A stretch of DNA of 64,000 bases, taken from positions 310,001 through 374,000 of the forward strand of contig JANINQ010000021.1 in assembly GCA_024508675.1 (NCBI GenBank), in the 5' to 3' direction. Origin of the DNA: Afipia sp. Lineage in GTDB: Bacteria > Pseudomonadota > Alphaproteobacteria > Rhizobiales > Xanthobacteraceae. The position numbers and the translations under genes are program-made. The notes below the pieces were generated by a model. It made no database searches. It worked only from the letters and a program-made list of their open reading frames with translations, and was not told where the DNA came from. Positions 17,399 through 26,863 of this stretch are shown here, one piece after another (position 1 is the stretch's first letter; every line of letters begins with the position of its first letter).

Positions 17399-17837
17399 CT
17401 ATCGCCTCGCCCAGACTGATGTGCCGCTACCGAACCGCGGCGCATGATGCGTGATCTTGCAGGCTGGAACCCGCCGGTCAACCCGCGCGATGCATCGGCG
17501 AACATGAACGGATACCGCCTGCGCGGGAATCCAGACGTTATATATGTCGCGCTCGATTGCTGAAGCGGAGTGAATTCCGCTCCTGACATACCGTTTAGTT
17601 GAAACGAACTCGCATCAGAGCCTGTCTTTGCGCCGCACGAGCCGGATTATTGCATCTTCCCCCGGCAAATAGCGGTGGAATCGGCAACGACTCTTGCACC
17701 GTTGCAACACTTCACGATGGATTGCGTCCAAACTGCGGTTTCAAAAAGTTCTATCGCTTGTAATTCGCGGCGCAGCCGCTCAAGATAAAATCATAAACAA
17801 AGATCCGGCACGCAACCGGTGGGCACGGGGCAATTTC
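17399..17837. other. Intergenic region without a recognised gene
   Basis: These 439 bases separate divergent genes. Short frames exist but have no ribosome site or recognisable protein. The sequence at about 17775-17815 (aagataaaatcataaac) is AT-richer and probably holds the promoter of the downstream DUF2267-like gene. I see no hairpin with a T run and no tRNA-like fold. Confidence 0.4.
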
Positions 17838-18200
17838 ATGGACGAGTTCATTGGCGATCTGGCTGCGAAAGCCGGAATTGACAAGGCTGTGGCCGAAAAA
17901 GCCGTTGGCGCCATCCTCGGGTTCCTCCGCAAGGAAGGACCGGAAGAACAGGTCCGTTCGCTGATCGAGCAAATTCCTGGCGCGGAGAACGCAATCGCTG
18001 CTGCGGGTTCCGGCGGCCTCGCAAGCATGCTCGGCGGCGGGATCATGGCCCTTGGCGCGCGGCTTATGGGCATGGGTTTGGGGATGAGCGAGATTCAGAA
18101 TCTTGCCCGTGAACTCTTCAGGCTCGGCCGCGACAAAATTGGTGCTGACGGGATGCGCACAATCATCGCCGAGACGCCGGGTCTTTCCCAGTTCGCGTAA
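17838..18200 (+). CDS. DUF2267-like small protein
   Basis: A protein of 120 residues starting MDEFIGDLAAKAGIDKAVAE. The first half is a helical domain with AILGFLRKEGPEEQVRSLIE, as in DUF2267/DUF2780-type proteins. A glycine- and alanine-rich stretch (GGLASMLGGGIMALGARLMG) follows, which may be membrane-interacting. The C-terminal helix region has RDKIGADGMRTIIAETPGLS. ACGGGG seven bases before the ATG at 17838 supports this start over the upstream in-frame ATG at 17694. Function unknown. Confidence 0.68.
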   Translation: MDEFIGDLAAKAGIDKAVAEKAVGAILGFLRKEGPEEQVRSLIEQIPGAENAIAAAGSGGLASMLGGGIMALGARLMGMGLGMSEIQNLARELFRLGRDKIGADGMRTIIAETPGLSQFA

Positions 18201-18226
18201 AATTCAAATTTTTGCATTCGAGTCCC

Positions 18227-18649
18227 ATGTCCAATCCTCTTTCCGCGTATCCCCTTTCGAAAATTGACGGGCTTGGCGTACACGCCCAGGCCAGGCTCAA
18301 GGCGGAAGGCATTCGCACCACGGCTGCATTACTCGAAAGCGCCAGCACCCCGAAGGGCCGCAAGGCGCTGGCCGCCAGGACCGGCCTCAGCGAGCAGCAG
18401 TTACTGGCCTGGGCCAATATCGCCGATTGCATGCGCATCAAAGGCATGGGCAAGGCCAAGGCCGAACTGCTACGTGCAGCGGGCGTCGTGACGGTCCGCG
18501 AATTCGTGCAACGCAATCCTCAGCGTCTTGCGCAGGCCATGAAGGAAGCCAACGACAAGCGGAAACTGGTGCAGGTCCTGCCATCGGACAAGTCGGTCGC
18601 CGAACTGATCCAGCGCGCCCGCAAGCTGCCGCTGAAGATTTCCTACTGA
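18227..18649 (+). CDS. DUF4332 domain-containing protein (helix-hairpin-helix)
   Basis: A protein of 140 residues with two helix-hairpin-helix-like segments, LSKIDGLGVHAQARLKAEGI and CMRIKGMGKAKAELLRAAGV, the DUF4332 pattern. Such HhH segments usually contact DNA or RNA backbones without sequence preference. The C-terminal third is helical and basic. It precedes folP by about 95 bp on the same strand and may be in one transcript with the folate genes. That linkage is from position only. Confidence 0.72.
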   Translation: MSNPLSAYPLSKIDGLGVHAQARLKAEGIRTTAALLESASTPKGRKALAARTGLSEQQLLAWANIADCMRIKGMGKAKAELLRAAGVVTVREFVQRNPQRLAQAMKEANDKRKLVQVLPSDKSVAELIQRARKLPLKISY

Positions 18650-18742
18650 GGCAACGGCCCAACGGCTGGCTCAAACGCTCTTGGGCTATATCCCCATCCG
18701 CCATCGCTTGACTTGACCGCAGGGACCGCGCAAAGCCACCGC

Positions 18743-19600
18743 ATGATGGCCGCACTGTCCCGAACATCACATCCGGCTGCCGCGCAGCTTCATCCGGTGC
18801 TGCGGGACCTGTTCGCGGGCCCTCTTCCCGTGGTCATGGGCGTCCTCAATGTCACCCCGGATTCATTTTCCGACGGGGGCCAATTCATCGCACCCGAGGC
18901 CGCACTGGCACAGGCACGGCACATGATCTCTGAAGGCGCCGGCATTCTCGACATCGGCGCAGAATCCACCCGCCCCTACGGCTCACAGCCTGTTTCGGCC
19001 GAGCAGGAACGGGATCGGCTGGCAACCGTTCTTTCAGAGGTGGCCGCCCTCGGCCCGCCGGTGTCGATCGATACCATGAAAGCTTCGGTCGCGGACTGGG
19101 CACTCGGCAAAGGCGCCATGATCGCCAACGACGTCTGGGGCCTGCAGCGCGATCCCGAGATGGCGCGCGTCATTGCGAACCATAATGCGCCGGTGATCGT
19201 CATGCATAACCGCGACAGCGTCGATCCCGCCATCGATATCGTCGCGGACATGACGGCGTTTTTTTCGCGCTCGCTCGAGATTGCCGCCCGAGCGAATGTC
19301 CCGCAGGGACATATTGTCCTCGATCCGGGGATCGGCTTCGGCAAGACACCCGAACAGAGCATGATGGCGCTGGCGCGGCTCGATGCGCTGGATCAGTTCG
19401 GCCTTCCCTTGCTGGTCGGTGCATCGCGAAAACGCTTTATCGCGTCGGTCATTCCATCCGAACCGGATCAGCGGCTTGGCGGCTCCCTTGCAGCGCATCT
19501 GCTGGCAGCGCAGCGCGGCGCTAAGATCATCCGCGCGCATGATGTTGCAGAAACGGTGCAGGCGCTGCGCGTCGCAGCGGCAATCGAGGACAAGCGATGA
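18743..19600 (+). CDS. folP: Dihydropteroate synthase
   Basis: A TIM-barrel enzyme of about 285 residues that condenses para-aminobenzoate with dihydropterin pyrophosphate in folate synthesis. Family signatures are present: VMGVLNVTPDSFSDGG, DIGAESTRP, SIDTMK, ANDVWG, VLDPGIGFGKT and VGASRKRF. The start is uncertain: ATGATG at 18743 is preferred, and an in-frame TTG at 18713 has no better ribosome site. It overlaps folB by four bases (ATGA), so folP, folB and folK form one coupled operon. Confidence 0.95.
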   Translation: MMAALSRTSHPAAAQLHPVLRDLFAGPLPVVMGVLNVTPDSFSDGGQFIAPEAALAQARHMISEGAGILDIGAESTRPYGSQPVSAEQERDRLATVLSEVAALGPPVSIDTMKASVADWALGKGAMIANDVWGLQRDPEMARVIANHNAPVIVMHNRDSVDPAIDIVADMTAFFSRSLEIAARANVPQGHIVLDPGIGFGKTPEQSMMALARLDALDQFGLPLLVGASRKRFIASVIPSEPDQRLGGSLAAHLLAAQRGAKIIRAHDVAETVQALRVAAAIEDKR

Positions 19601-19962
19601 GCGATACGATCTTCATCAGGGGACTTCTGATCCACGCCCGGCATGGCGTGATGGATCATGAAGCCGAAGTCGGCCAGCGGTTCGTGATCGATCTTGAGCT
19701 TTCCATCGATCTCGCCGAATCCTCACGGACCGACAAGCTGGCGGATACGGTGTCCTATTCGGATGTGGTTGCCACCGCGAGCGCGGCTTTCAAGGGACAT
19801 AACTATTATCTGCTGGAACGGGCCGCCGGTGCCGTCGCGGAAGCCGTTCTTGCCGCGTTCAAGCGCGTCAGCGCGGTGAAGGTCACGGTCCACAAGCCAC
19901 ACGCCCCCATCGCCGCGATCTTCGACGACGTGGGTGTCATCATCACCCGCACGCGGACTTGA
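19597..19962 (+). CDS. folB: Dihydroneopterin aldolase
   Basis: A protein of 121 residues, the normal FolB length. It begins with IFIRGLLIHARHGVMDHEAE, where the His-Gly-Val context and the following Glu (EVGQRFVIDLEL) are the pterin-site signature. SYSDVV and a C-terminal VKVTVHKPHAPI follow. FolB cleaves dihydroneopterin to 6-hydroxymethyl-dihydropterin and glycolaldehyde. The ATG overlaps the folP stop (ATGA), and folK starts four bases after its own stop. Confidence 0.95.
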   Translation: MSDTIFIRGLLIHARHGVMDHEAEVGQRFVIDLELSIDLAESSRTDKLADTVSYSDVVATASAAFKGHNYYLLERAAGAVAEAVLAAFKRVSAVKVTVHKPHAPIAAIFDDVGVIITRTRT

Positions 19963-19966
19963 ATTG

Positions 19967-20458
19967 ATGGCGAGCGTCCTGATCGCTCTCGGCGGCAATG
20001 TCGGCGATGTCCGCGCAACCTTCGTCAAGGCCATCGCCAATATCTGCGGCATGACGCAGGCCGTCCTTGTCGCCCGCTCATCGGATTACGCCACGCCGCC
20101 CTGGGGCGACGAGCAGCAGGAACCGTTCATCAATGCCTGCATCGAGATCGAAACCAGTCTCGATCCGCATGCGCTGCTGTTCACGCTGCACAAGATCGAG
20201 AAAAAATTCGGCCGTGACCGCGCCAATGAGCGGCGTTGGGGGCCGCGCACGCTGGATCTCGATATGATTACCTATAACGACGTCCGCCTCGACAAGCCCG
20301 AACTGACCTTGCCGCATCCGCGCCTGTTCGAACGCGCCTTCGTGCTGGTGCCGTTGGCGGAGATCGCGCCTGATCGTCCAATTGCGGGACAGACGCCACG
20401 TCAGGCCCTCGCCAAGCTGTCGGCTGATGGCATCGAACGCCTGCCCGATTTGCACTAA
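19967..20458 (+). CDS. folK: 2-amino-4-hydroxy-6-hydroxymethyldihydropteridine pyrophosphokinase
   Basis: A protein of 163 residues. It shows HPPK signatures: VLIALGGNVGDVRATF at the N-terminus, then PWGDEQQEPFINACIEIET and the substrate/Mg loop GRDRANERRWGPRTLDLDM, with HPRLFERAFVLVPLAEIAP near the end. FolK transfers pyrophosphate from ATP to the FolB product, making the FolP substrate. I chose the ATG at 19967 because MASVLIALGG matches family starts; a frame beginning at 19934 would overlap folB needlessly. Confidence 0.95.
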   Translation: MASVLIALGGNVGDVRATFVKAIANICGMTQAVLVARSSDYATPPWGDEQQEPFINACIEIETSLDPHALLFTLHKIEKKFGRDRANERRWGPRTLDLDMITYNDVRLDKPELTLPHPRLFERAFVLVPLAEIAPDRPIAGQTPRQALAKLSADGIERLPDLH

Positions 20459-20543
20459 ACGCCCGAAACAACCATTTGGCTTGCGCGCCGCCGCATGGCA
20501 TTTTCCGGACAATCAAATAGCGATCCGGGAGCTAACCCTCTGA

Positions 20544-22406
20544 ATGTCCAGTGAAACCGACACCCTGCCGCTTGCGGCCGACTTCCCGCCCGCCTCTCGT
20601 GACGACTGGCGGAAGCTCGCCGACGGCGTCCTGAAAGGCGCGCCGTTCGAGAAGCTTGTCGGCAAGACCTATGACGGCTTGCGGATCGACCCGATCTACG
20701 AGCGCGCGCGCAACGCGGCGGCCATCCCCGCACGCGCCGCCGGGGCACCGTGGGCGATCATGCAGCGGGTGGACCATCCGGATGCAACCATCGCCAATAC
20801 GCAGGCGCTGCACGATCTGGAGAACGGTGCGACCGGTCTCACCATTGTCTTCGCAGGAGCCAATGCAGCGCGGGGATACGGTCTTCCGCCCACCAAGGAC
20901 GCGCTGAAGCGCGTACTCGATGGTGTCTATCTCGACGCCGGGATCGACATCGAACTCGAAATCGGCCCGCAGTCCCGCGACATGGGGCAACATCTCGCCG
21001 AACTGCTCGCGGAGCGCAAGATCGCGCCCTCTGCTGTGAAAGTCCGCTTCGGCCTCGATCCGATTGGCGGCGGCGGCGTGCGCGGCAGCAGCCATGGCCC
21101 ATGGGAATCCATCGCAAAGGTTTTCGGCGGCAAGATCGCACAGCTTGCGAAGCTCGGCTTCCACGGTCCGTTCGCGCCGGCTGATGGCCGGGTGATCCAT
21201 GACGCAGGCGGCTCGGAAGCGCAGGAACTGGCTTACGTCCTCGCGGTCGGCGTCGCCTACCTGCGTGCGCTGGAAAGCGCAGGCATTCCACTCGAAGACG
21301 CACGGCGCATGATCTATGCGCGGCTCAGCGCGGATGCCGACCAGTTCCTGACCATGGCAAAATTCCGTGCGCTGCGGCTGCTCTGGGCGCGCATCGAGCA
21401 GAGCTGTGGTCTCACGCCTGAGCCATTGTTCATTGTTGCAGAAACCTCGTGGCGGATGCTGACCCAGCGCGATCCCGACGTGAACATGCTGCGCGCGACC
21501 ATCGCGGCGTTTTCGGCGGGCCTCGGCGGCGCCAACAGCGTCAGTGTATTGCCGCATACGCTGGCGCTCGGCTTGCCGGATGCGTTCGCCCGGCGCATCG
21601 CCCGCAACACCCAGCTTGTGCTGCTGGAGGAATCCAACCTCGACAAGGTGTCGGACCCGGCTGCAGGCTCGGGCGGCATCGAGACGCTGACGAAACAGCT
21701 CTGCGAAGCCGCATGGTCGCTGTTTCAGGAGATCGAAAAAGCAGGCGGTGCATTCGCTGCGCTTGAAAAGAATATCATTCAGCCGAAGGTCGCCGCCGTG
21801 CGCGCGGCGCGTGACATCAATATCGCCAAGCGCAAGGACGTCCTCACCGGCGCCAGCGAATTTCCTAATCTCAACGAGAAGAAACCGGCGGTGCTGGACG
21901 CCAGGCCTGCGGCTTTGCCGTGGACCGATGAAGTGGTGTTGACCTTCGACGCGCTCGCACCGATCCGTCTGGCCGCGCCATTTGAAGAACTGCGCGATCG
22001 CTCCGACGACGTGCTGGCCAAATCCGGCAAGCGCCCGGCGGTGTTTCTCGCCAATCTCGGCACACCGGCCGATTTCACCGCGCGCGCCACCTTCGCCAAG
22101 AGCTTCTTCGAAACCGGCGGCATCGAAGCCCTCGGCAATGACGGGTTCTCAGATCCGACTGCGCTTGCTGCTGCATTCAAGGCATCCGGCGCGAAGCTCG
22201 TTTGCCTGTGTTCCTCGGACAAGGTTTATGCGGCGCAGGCTGTTGCGGCGGCGCAGGCCCTTCACGCCGCAGGCGCAAGGCATATCTATCTGGCTGGCCG
22301 CCCCGGCGATCTGGAACCGGCGCTTCGCGAAGCGGGTGTGACCGGCTTCATCTCCGCCGGTGGCGACGCGCTTGCGACACTGAAAGCTGCCTATCAACTG
22401 CTTTAG
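20544..22406 (+). CDS. mutA: Methylmalonyl-CoA mutase small (beta) subunit
   Basis: A protein of 620 residues. The TIM-barrel part (about 40-430) resembles the catalytic subunit but is more divergent, with [20 protein letters not shown] and DPAAGSGGIETLT. The C-terminal flavodoxin-like domain lacks the DxHxxG cobalamin motif (the region reads LVCLCSSDKVYAAQAV), as expected for the non-catalytic subunit of the heterodimer. The dimer converts (R)-methylmalonyl-CoA to succinyl-CoA. The large subunit gene follows after one intervening gene. I looked for a cobalamin riboswitch upstream and found none. Confidence 0.93.
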   Translation: MSSETDTLPLAADFPPASRDDWRKLADGVLKGAPFEKLVGKTYDGLRIDPIYERARNAAAIPARAAGAPWAIMQRVDHPDATIANTQALHDLENGATGLTIVFAGANAARGYGLPPTKDALKRVLDGVYLDAGIDIELEIGPQSRDMGQHLAELLAERKIAPSAVKVRFGLDPIGGGGVRGSSHGPWESIAKVFGGKIAQLAKLGFHGPFAPADGRVIHDAGGSEAQELAYVLAVGVAYLRALESAGIPLEDARRMIYARLSADADQFLTMAKFRALRLLWARIEQSCGLTPEPLFIVAETSWRMLTQRDPDVNMLRATIAAFSAGLGGANSVSVLPHTLALGLPDAFARRIARNTQLVLLEESNLDKVSDPAAGSGGIETLTKQLCEAAWSLFQEIEKAGGAFAALEKNIIQPKVAAVRAARDINIAKRKDVLTGASEFPNLNEKKPAVLDARPAALPWTDEVVLTFDALAPIRLAAPFEELRDRSDDVLAKSGKRPAVFLANLGTPADFTARATFAKSFFETGGIEALGNDGFSDPTALAAAFKASGAKLVCLCSSDKVYAAQAVAAAQALHAAGARHIYLAGRPGDLEPALREAGVTGFISAGGDALATLKAAYQLL

Positions 22407-22415
22407 GCCGATGCC

Positions 22416-22880
22416 ATGAAGGATCGTACTCCTGTTCTGACCGGCGGCTGCCAGTGCGGCGCAGTGCGCTTTGCGTCGTACAGCAATCCGGGACGGATCA
22501 GCGTCTGCCATTGCCGGATGTGCCAGAAAGCCGTGGCTGGGCCGTTCGCCTGCTTCGTGGAAATACCGCATGGCGACTTCGCGTGGACACGCGGCACGCC
22601 GGGGACGTTTCGCTCATCGTCACTGGCGGAGCGCGATTTTTGCAAGGAATGTGGAACGCCGTTGAGCTATCGCAAACTGAATGGCTCGGTGATCGAGCTT
22701 CTGACCGGCGCTTTCGATCGCCCGGATCGCGTCATTCCGACCTATCAGACCGGTATTGAATCGAAGCTCGCCTGGGTCGCCCATCTGCACAATCTGCCGG
22801 GTAAAACGACAGTTGAATCATGGGGTTCTGCCGAGGCTGGCAGCATTGTCAGCCACCAGCATCCGGACCATAATACATAA
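22416..22880 (+). CDS. GFA family zinc protein (CENP-V/GFA domain)
   Basis: A protein of 154 residues. The zinc-binding cysteines are C12 and C14 (GGCQCGAVRF), C31, C33 and C36 (CHCRMC), and C76 and C79 (FCKECGTPLSY), the full GFA/Mss4-like pattern. The founder of the family was described as a glutathione-dependent formaldehyde-activating enzyme, but most members have no proven activity. It sits nine bases after the mutA stop and 45 bp before the large subunit gene on the same strand. It is therefore probably co-transcribed with the mutase, although a role there is unproven. Confidence 0.88.
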   Translation: MKDRTPVLTGGCQCGAVRFASYSNPGRISVCHCRMCQKAVAGPFACFVEIPHGDFAWTRGTPGTFRSSSLAERDFCKECGTPLSYRKLNGSVIELLTGAFDRPDRVIPTYQTGIESKLAWVAHLHNLPGKTTVESWGSAEAGSIVSHQHPDHNT

Positions 22881-22925
22881 GCCGCGCATCACCGCGCTGA
22901 TCGCGCGCAAACCTGAGACAAGAGA

Positions 22926-25085
22926 ATGACCCGTATTCCGAATTTTGCCGACGTTGCATTCGAGCCCGCCGCCGTGAAGGGCAGCGAAAATAGCGCGCAA
23001 CCGTGGCTCACGCCCGAGGGTCTTCTGGTCAAACCGAGCTATAGCGAAGCCGATCTCAACGGCATCGATTTCCTCGACACATGGCCCGGCATCGCGCCGT
23101 TCCTGCGCGGCCCCTATCCGACCATGTATGTCAATCAGCCGTGGACCGTGCGTCAGTACGCCGGCTTCTCGACGGCGGAAGATTCCAACGCCTTCTATCG
23201 CCGCAACCTCGCTGCCGGTCAGAAAGGTCTCTCGGTCGCGTTCGATCTCGCCACCCATCGCGGCTATGACTCGGATCATCCGCGCGTCTCCGGCGACGTC
23301 GGCATGGCGGGCGTCGCCATCGATTCCATCTACGACATGCGCACGCTGTTCGCCGGCATCCCGCTCGACCAGATGAGCGTGTCGATGACCATGAACGGTG
23401 CGGTCTTGCCGATCCTCGCGCTATTCGTGGCTGCGGCCGAGGAACAGGGCGTGCCGCCGGAAAAGCTGTCGGGCACCATTCAGAACGATATTCTGAAAGA
23501 GTTCATGGTGCGCAACACCTATATCTATCCGCCGGCGCCATCGATGCGGATCATCTCGGATATCTTCGCGTACACCTCGCAGCGAATGCCGAAATACAAT
23601 TCGATTTCAATTTCCGGCTATCACATGCAGGAAGCCGGTGCGACGCAGGATCTCGAACTCGCCTACACGCTCGCCGACGGTGTCGAATATCTCCGCGCCG
23701 GACTGGCCGCCGGGCTCGATGTGGATCGCTTCGCACCCCGGCTGTCGTTCTTCTGGGCGATCGGCATGAACTTCTTCATGGAAGTCGCCAAGATGCGGGC
23801 GGCCCGGCTGTTGTGGGCCAAGCTGCTGAAGCCGTTCAATCCGAAAGACCCGCGTTCGCTGTCGCTGCGCACCCATTCGCAGACATCCGGCTGGTCGCTG
23901 ACCGCGCAGGACGTGTTCAACAACGTGGTCCGCACCAATGTGGAAGCCATGGCCGCGACGCAGGGTCATACCCAGTCGCTGCACACCAACGCGCTCGACG
24001 AGGCGCTTGCGCTGCCGACCGATTTCTCCGCGCGTATCGCGCGCAACACGCAGCTTTTCCTGCAGCAAGAAAGCGGCACCACCCGCATCATCGATCCGTG
24101 GGGTGGTTCATTCTATGTCGAGCGGCTGACGCACGATCTTGCCGCCAAGGCGTGGGCGCACATTCAGGAAGTCGAGGAACTCGGCGGCATGGCGAAGGCC
24201 ATCGAGGCCGGCGTGCCCAAGCTGCGCATCGAGGAAGCCTCGGCCAAGACACAGGCGCGCATCGACGCGGGCAAGCAATCCGTCATAGGCGTCAACAAAT
24301 ATCGCCCCGAGAACGAAGCCGCCATCGACGTGCTCAAGGTGGAGAATTCCACCGTGCGCCGCCTTCAGATCGACAAGCTGTCGCGCCTGCGCTCGGAGCG
24401 CAAGCAGGCCGAGGTCGATGCCGCACTCGCGGCCATCACTCGCAGCGCGGGCGAAGGCAACGGCAACCTTTTGGCGCTCGCGATCGACGCGGCGCGCGCC
24501 AAGGCCACCGTCGGTGAAATTTCCGATGCGATGGAAAAGGTGTTCGGCCGCCACCGCGCCGAAATCAAATCCATCACCGGCGTTTACAAGCGCGAGGCCG
24601 CCACCATGTCCGACAGGGTCGAAAAACTTGCCGCGCTGATCGATGCGTTCGAGGACGCGGAAGGCCGCCGCCCGCGCATTCTGGTCGCCAAGATCGGACA
24701 GGACGGCCATGACCGCGGACAGAAAGTCATCGCCTCGGCATTTGCCGACGTCGGCTTCGACGTCGATATCGGGCCGCTGTTCGCCACTGCCGACGAAGCG
24801 GCGCGTCAGGCCGTCGAGAACGACGTGCACATGCTCGGCCTGTCGTCTCTGGCGGCAGCGCATCTCACAGCCGTTCCCGAACTGAAGGAAGCACTTAAAA
24901 AGCGCGGCCGTGAAGACATCATGATCATTGTCGGCGGCGTGATCCCGCCGCAGGATTACGAGGCGCTCTACAAATCCGGCGCCGAAGCAATCTTCCCGCC
25001 CGGCACCGTGATCGCGGACGCAGCCGAAGAACTGATCAACAAGCTGAACGTCCGGCTGGGGCATGCGAGCGCAGCGGCGGAATGA
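22926..25085 (+). CDS. scpA: Methylmalonyl-CoA mutase large (alpha) catalytic subunit
   Basis: A protein of 719 residues. The N-terminal substrate barrel includes [20 protein letters not shown], with the substrate-contacting tyrosine. The C-terminal cobalamin-binding domain has DGHDRG with Asp593 and His595, the lower axial ligand for adenosylcobalamin, then [10 protein letters not shown] and [12 protein letters not shown]. It isomerises (R)-methylmalonyl-CoA to succinyl-CoA and so feeds propionate, odd-chain fatty acid and branched amino acid carbon into the TCA cycle. It is in one strand-aligned block with mutA, a GFA gene, meaB and pcp. Confidence 0.96.
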   Translation: MTRIPNFADVAFEPAAVKGSENSAQPWLTPEGLLVKPSYSEADLNGIDFLDTWPGIAPFLRGPYPTMYVNQPWTVRQYAGFSTAEDSNAFYRRNLAAGQKGLSVAFDLATHRGYDSDHPRVSGDVGMAGVAIDSIYDMRTLFAGIPLDQMSVSMTMNGAVLPILALFVAAAEEQGVPPEKLSGTIQNDILKEFMVRNTYIYPPAPSMRIISDIFAYTSQRMPKYNSISISGYHMQEAGATQDLELAYTLADGVEYLRAGLAAGLDVDRFAPRLSFFWAIGMNFFMEVAKMRAARLLWAKLLKPFNPKDPRSLSLRTHSQTSGWSLTAQDVFNNVVRTNVEAMAATQGHTQSLHTNALDEALALPTDFSARIARNTQLFLQQESGTTRIIDPWGGSFYVERLTHDLAAKAWAHIQEVEELGGMAKAIEAGVPKLRIEEASAKTQARIDAGKQSVIGVNKYRPENEAAIDVLKVENSTVRRLQIDKLSRLRSERKQAEVDAALAAITRSAGEGNGNLLALAIDAARAKATVGEISDAMEKVFGRHRAEIKSITGVYKREAATMSDRVEKLAALIDAFEDAEGRRPRILVAKIGQDGHDRGQKVIASAFADVGFDVDIGPLFATADEAARQAVENDVHMLGLSSLAAAHLTAVPELKEALKKRGREDIMIIVGGVIPPQDYEALYKSGAEAIFPPGTVIADAAEELINKLNVRLGHASAAAE

Positions 25086-25135
25086 GATGACGAGCGGTTG
25101 GAATAGAATCGAACGCTCTGCATTCGGCGGCCCTC

Positions 25136-26116
25136 GTGACTAGCAAAATCACTCCGCTCGCCGACGCGGTGCGCTCCGGCGATCGCGCCGCGCTGGCGCG
25201 CGCCATCACGCTGATCGAAAGCCGCCGCGCCGATCATCAGGCGCAGTCACGCGATCTGGTTCAGGAGTTGCTGCCGCTGACCGGCAACGCGATCCGTGTC
25301 GGCATCACCGGCTCGCCGGGCGTCGGCAAGTCCACCACCATCGATGCGCTCGGCATGGCGTTGATCAATAAAGGCCACAAGGTCGCGGTGCTGGCAGTCG
25401 ATCCGTCGTCAGCGCGCACTGGCGGTTCGATCCTCGGTGACAAGACGCGCATGGCGCGGCTGTCAGCTGAGGCCGATGCCTTCATCCGTCCCTCGCCGTC
25501 GTCCGGCACCCTTGGCGGCGTCGCGGCCAAGACGCGCGAGGCGATGCTGCTCTGTGAAGCGGCAGGTTTCGACGTGGTGCTCGTGGAAACTGTCGGCATC
25601 GGACAATCTGAAACCGCCGTCTGCGATATGACGGATTTCTTCCTTGCGCTGATGCTGCCGGGCGCGGGTGACGAACTGCAGGGTATCAAGAAGGGCCTCG
25701 TTGAACTCGCCGACATGATCGCCGTCAACAAGGCGGACGGCGACAATCTCAAGCGCGCGAAGGCTGCCGCTGCTGAATACAACGCTGCGCTTCACATTCT
25801 CGCGCCGCGCTCCGAGCACTGGTTTCCGCCGGTGCTCACCTATTCCGCCCTCACCGGCGACGGGATCGACGCGGTGTGGGAGAAGATCGTGGCGCATCGC
25901 ACCGCCATGATCGCGTCCGGCGACTTCGAGAAACGGCGCCGTCAGCAGCAGGTCAAATGGATGTGGACCATTCTGGAAGACCGGCTGCATGCACGGCTGC
26001 GATCGGACCCGGCGATCCGCGCCAAAGTGAAGCAGACCGAAGCGGCGGTTGCCAATGGCGAGATGACGCCCACGATTGCTGCCGAGACCGTTGCAGCACT
26101 GCTCGAACAGCGATGA
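25136..26116 (+). CDS. meaB: Methylmalonyl-CoA mutase-associated GTPase MeaB
   Basis: A G-protein chaperone of 326 residues. The P-loop is GSPGVGKST at residues 59-67, followed by AVDPSSARTGGSILGDKTRM (switch region), ETVGIGQSE (G3) and VNKADG (G4). MeaB gates adenosylcobalamin transfer into the mutase and protects it from inactivation. The start is a GTG at 25136 that begins MTSKITPLAD; the frame upstream has no better codon. Its stop overlaps the next gene's ATG (ATGA). Confidence 0.94.
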   Translation: MTSKITPLADAVRSGDRAALARAITLIESRRADHQAQSRDLVQELLPLTGNAIRVGITGSPGVGKSTTIDALGMALINKGHKVAVLAVDPSSARTGGSILGDKTRMARLSAEADAFIRPSPSSGTLGGVAAKTREAMLLCEAAGFDVVLVETVGIGQSETAVCDMTDFFLALMLPGAGDELQGIKKGLVELADMIAVNKADGDNLKRAKAAAAEYNAALHILAPRSEHWFPPVLTYSALTGDGIDAVWEKIVAHRTAMIASGDFEKRRRQQQVKWMWTILEDRLHARLRSDPAIRAKVKQTEAAVANGEMTPTIAAETVAALLEQR

Positions 26117-26763
26117 GCGCCAAACCACGCATCCTCATCACAGGCTTTCAGCCCTTTCCGGGCGCGCCCTACAATCCAACTGAAAAACTTGTCGAGAGAC
26201 TGCTTTGCTTGCGCCGCCCAGCCTTCGACACGATCGAGCGCATCGGGCACGTTTTCCCCGTAACCTATAGTGCCGTCGATCGGCAGTTGCCCGCCCTGAT
26301 AGAAGCACACAGTCCCGATGCGCTGCTGATGTTCGGGCTCGCGACACGCACGCCGTTTGTCCGGATCGAGACACGCGCGCGAAACACCATCACCCAGATC
26401 TGGCCCGACGCTGAGCATACGCAGGTCCGCAACCGGAGCATTGTTGCGCATTCGGATTCCACGCGGCGGTTCGGACCGCACACGCTTCGGCTGCTGCGCG
26501 CCGCGCAACTGAGCGGCGTGGATGCGCGCCTCTCCCTCAACGCAGGATATTATCTCTGCAACTATCTGAGCTGGCGCGCGATTGAAGCCACCTGTGTTGG
26601 GGGCGGCCCTCGCCTCGCATCCTTCATTCATGTTCCGCTGGTGCCGCGCGGGCCGGCACAAAATGCAGGCGTTTCCGGCCGGGTGACGTTCGAGCAACTC
26701 GTCGATGCCGGCGAAGCGATGCTGATGGAAACGGCACGTCTGGCGCGACACCGGGCAGCCTGA
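26113..26763 (+). CDS. pcp: Pyroglutamyl-peptidase I (C15 family)
   Basis: A cytosolic cysteine peptidase of 216 residues that removes N-terminal pyroglutamate. It begins RILITGFQPFPGAPYNPTE, the family N-terminus. The catalytic residues appear to be Glu86 (RIETRARN), Cys149 (SLNAGYYLCNYLSW) and His173 (FIHVPLVP). Similarity beyond these is moderate, so it is a divergent member. Its ATG overlaps the meaB stop, so it is translated from the mutase transcript, an unusual context with no obvious metabolic link. Confidence 0.82.
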   Translation: MSAKPRILITGFQPFPGAPYNPTEKLVERLLCLRRPAFDTIERIGHVFPVTYSAVDRQLPALIEAHSPDALLMFGLATRTPFVRIETRARNTITQIWPDAEHTQVRNRSIVAHSDSTRRFGPHTLRLLRAAQLSGVDARLSLNAGYYLCNYLSWRAIEATCVGGGPRLASFIHVPLVPRGPAQNAGVSGRVTFEQLVDAGEAMLMETARLARHRAA

Positions 26764-26863
26764 TTTCCGGCGGCAAATCCGTCTGGCAGCCATTCCGGAA
26801 GTCCCATTGTGCGGCGCAATATCACACCCTAAGTAGGTGTCTCAGTTTCGCGAGACACCCTTC

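Noticed and set aside
20459-20543. Possible cobalamin riboswitch before the mutase genes
   Set aside because: Only 85 bases are available and no B12-box-like sequence is visible.
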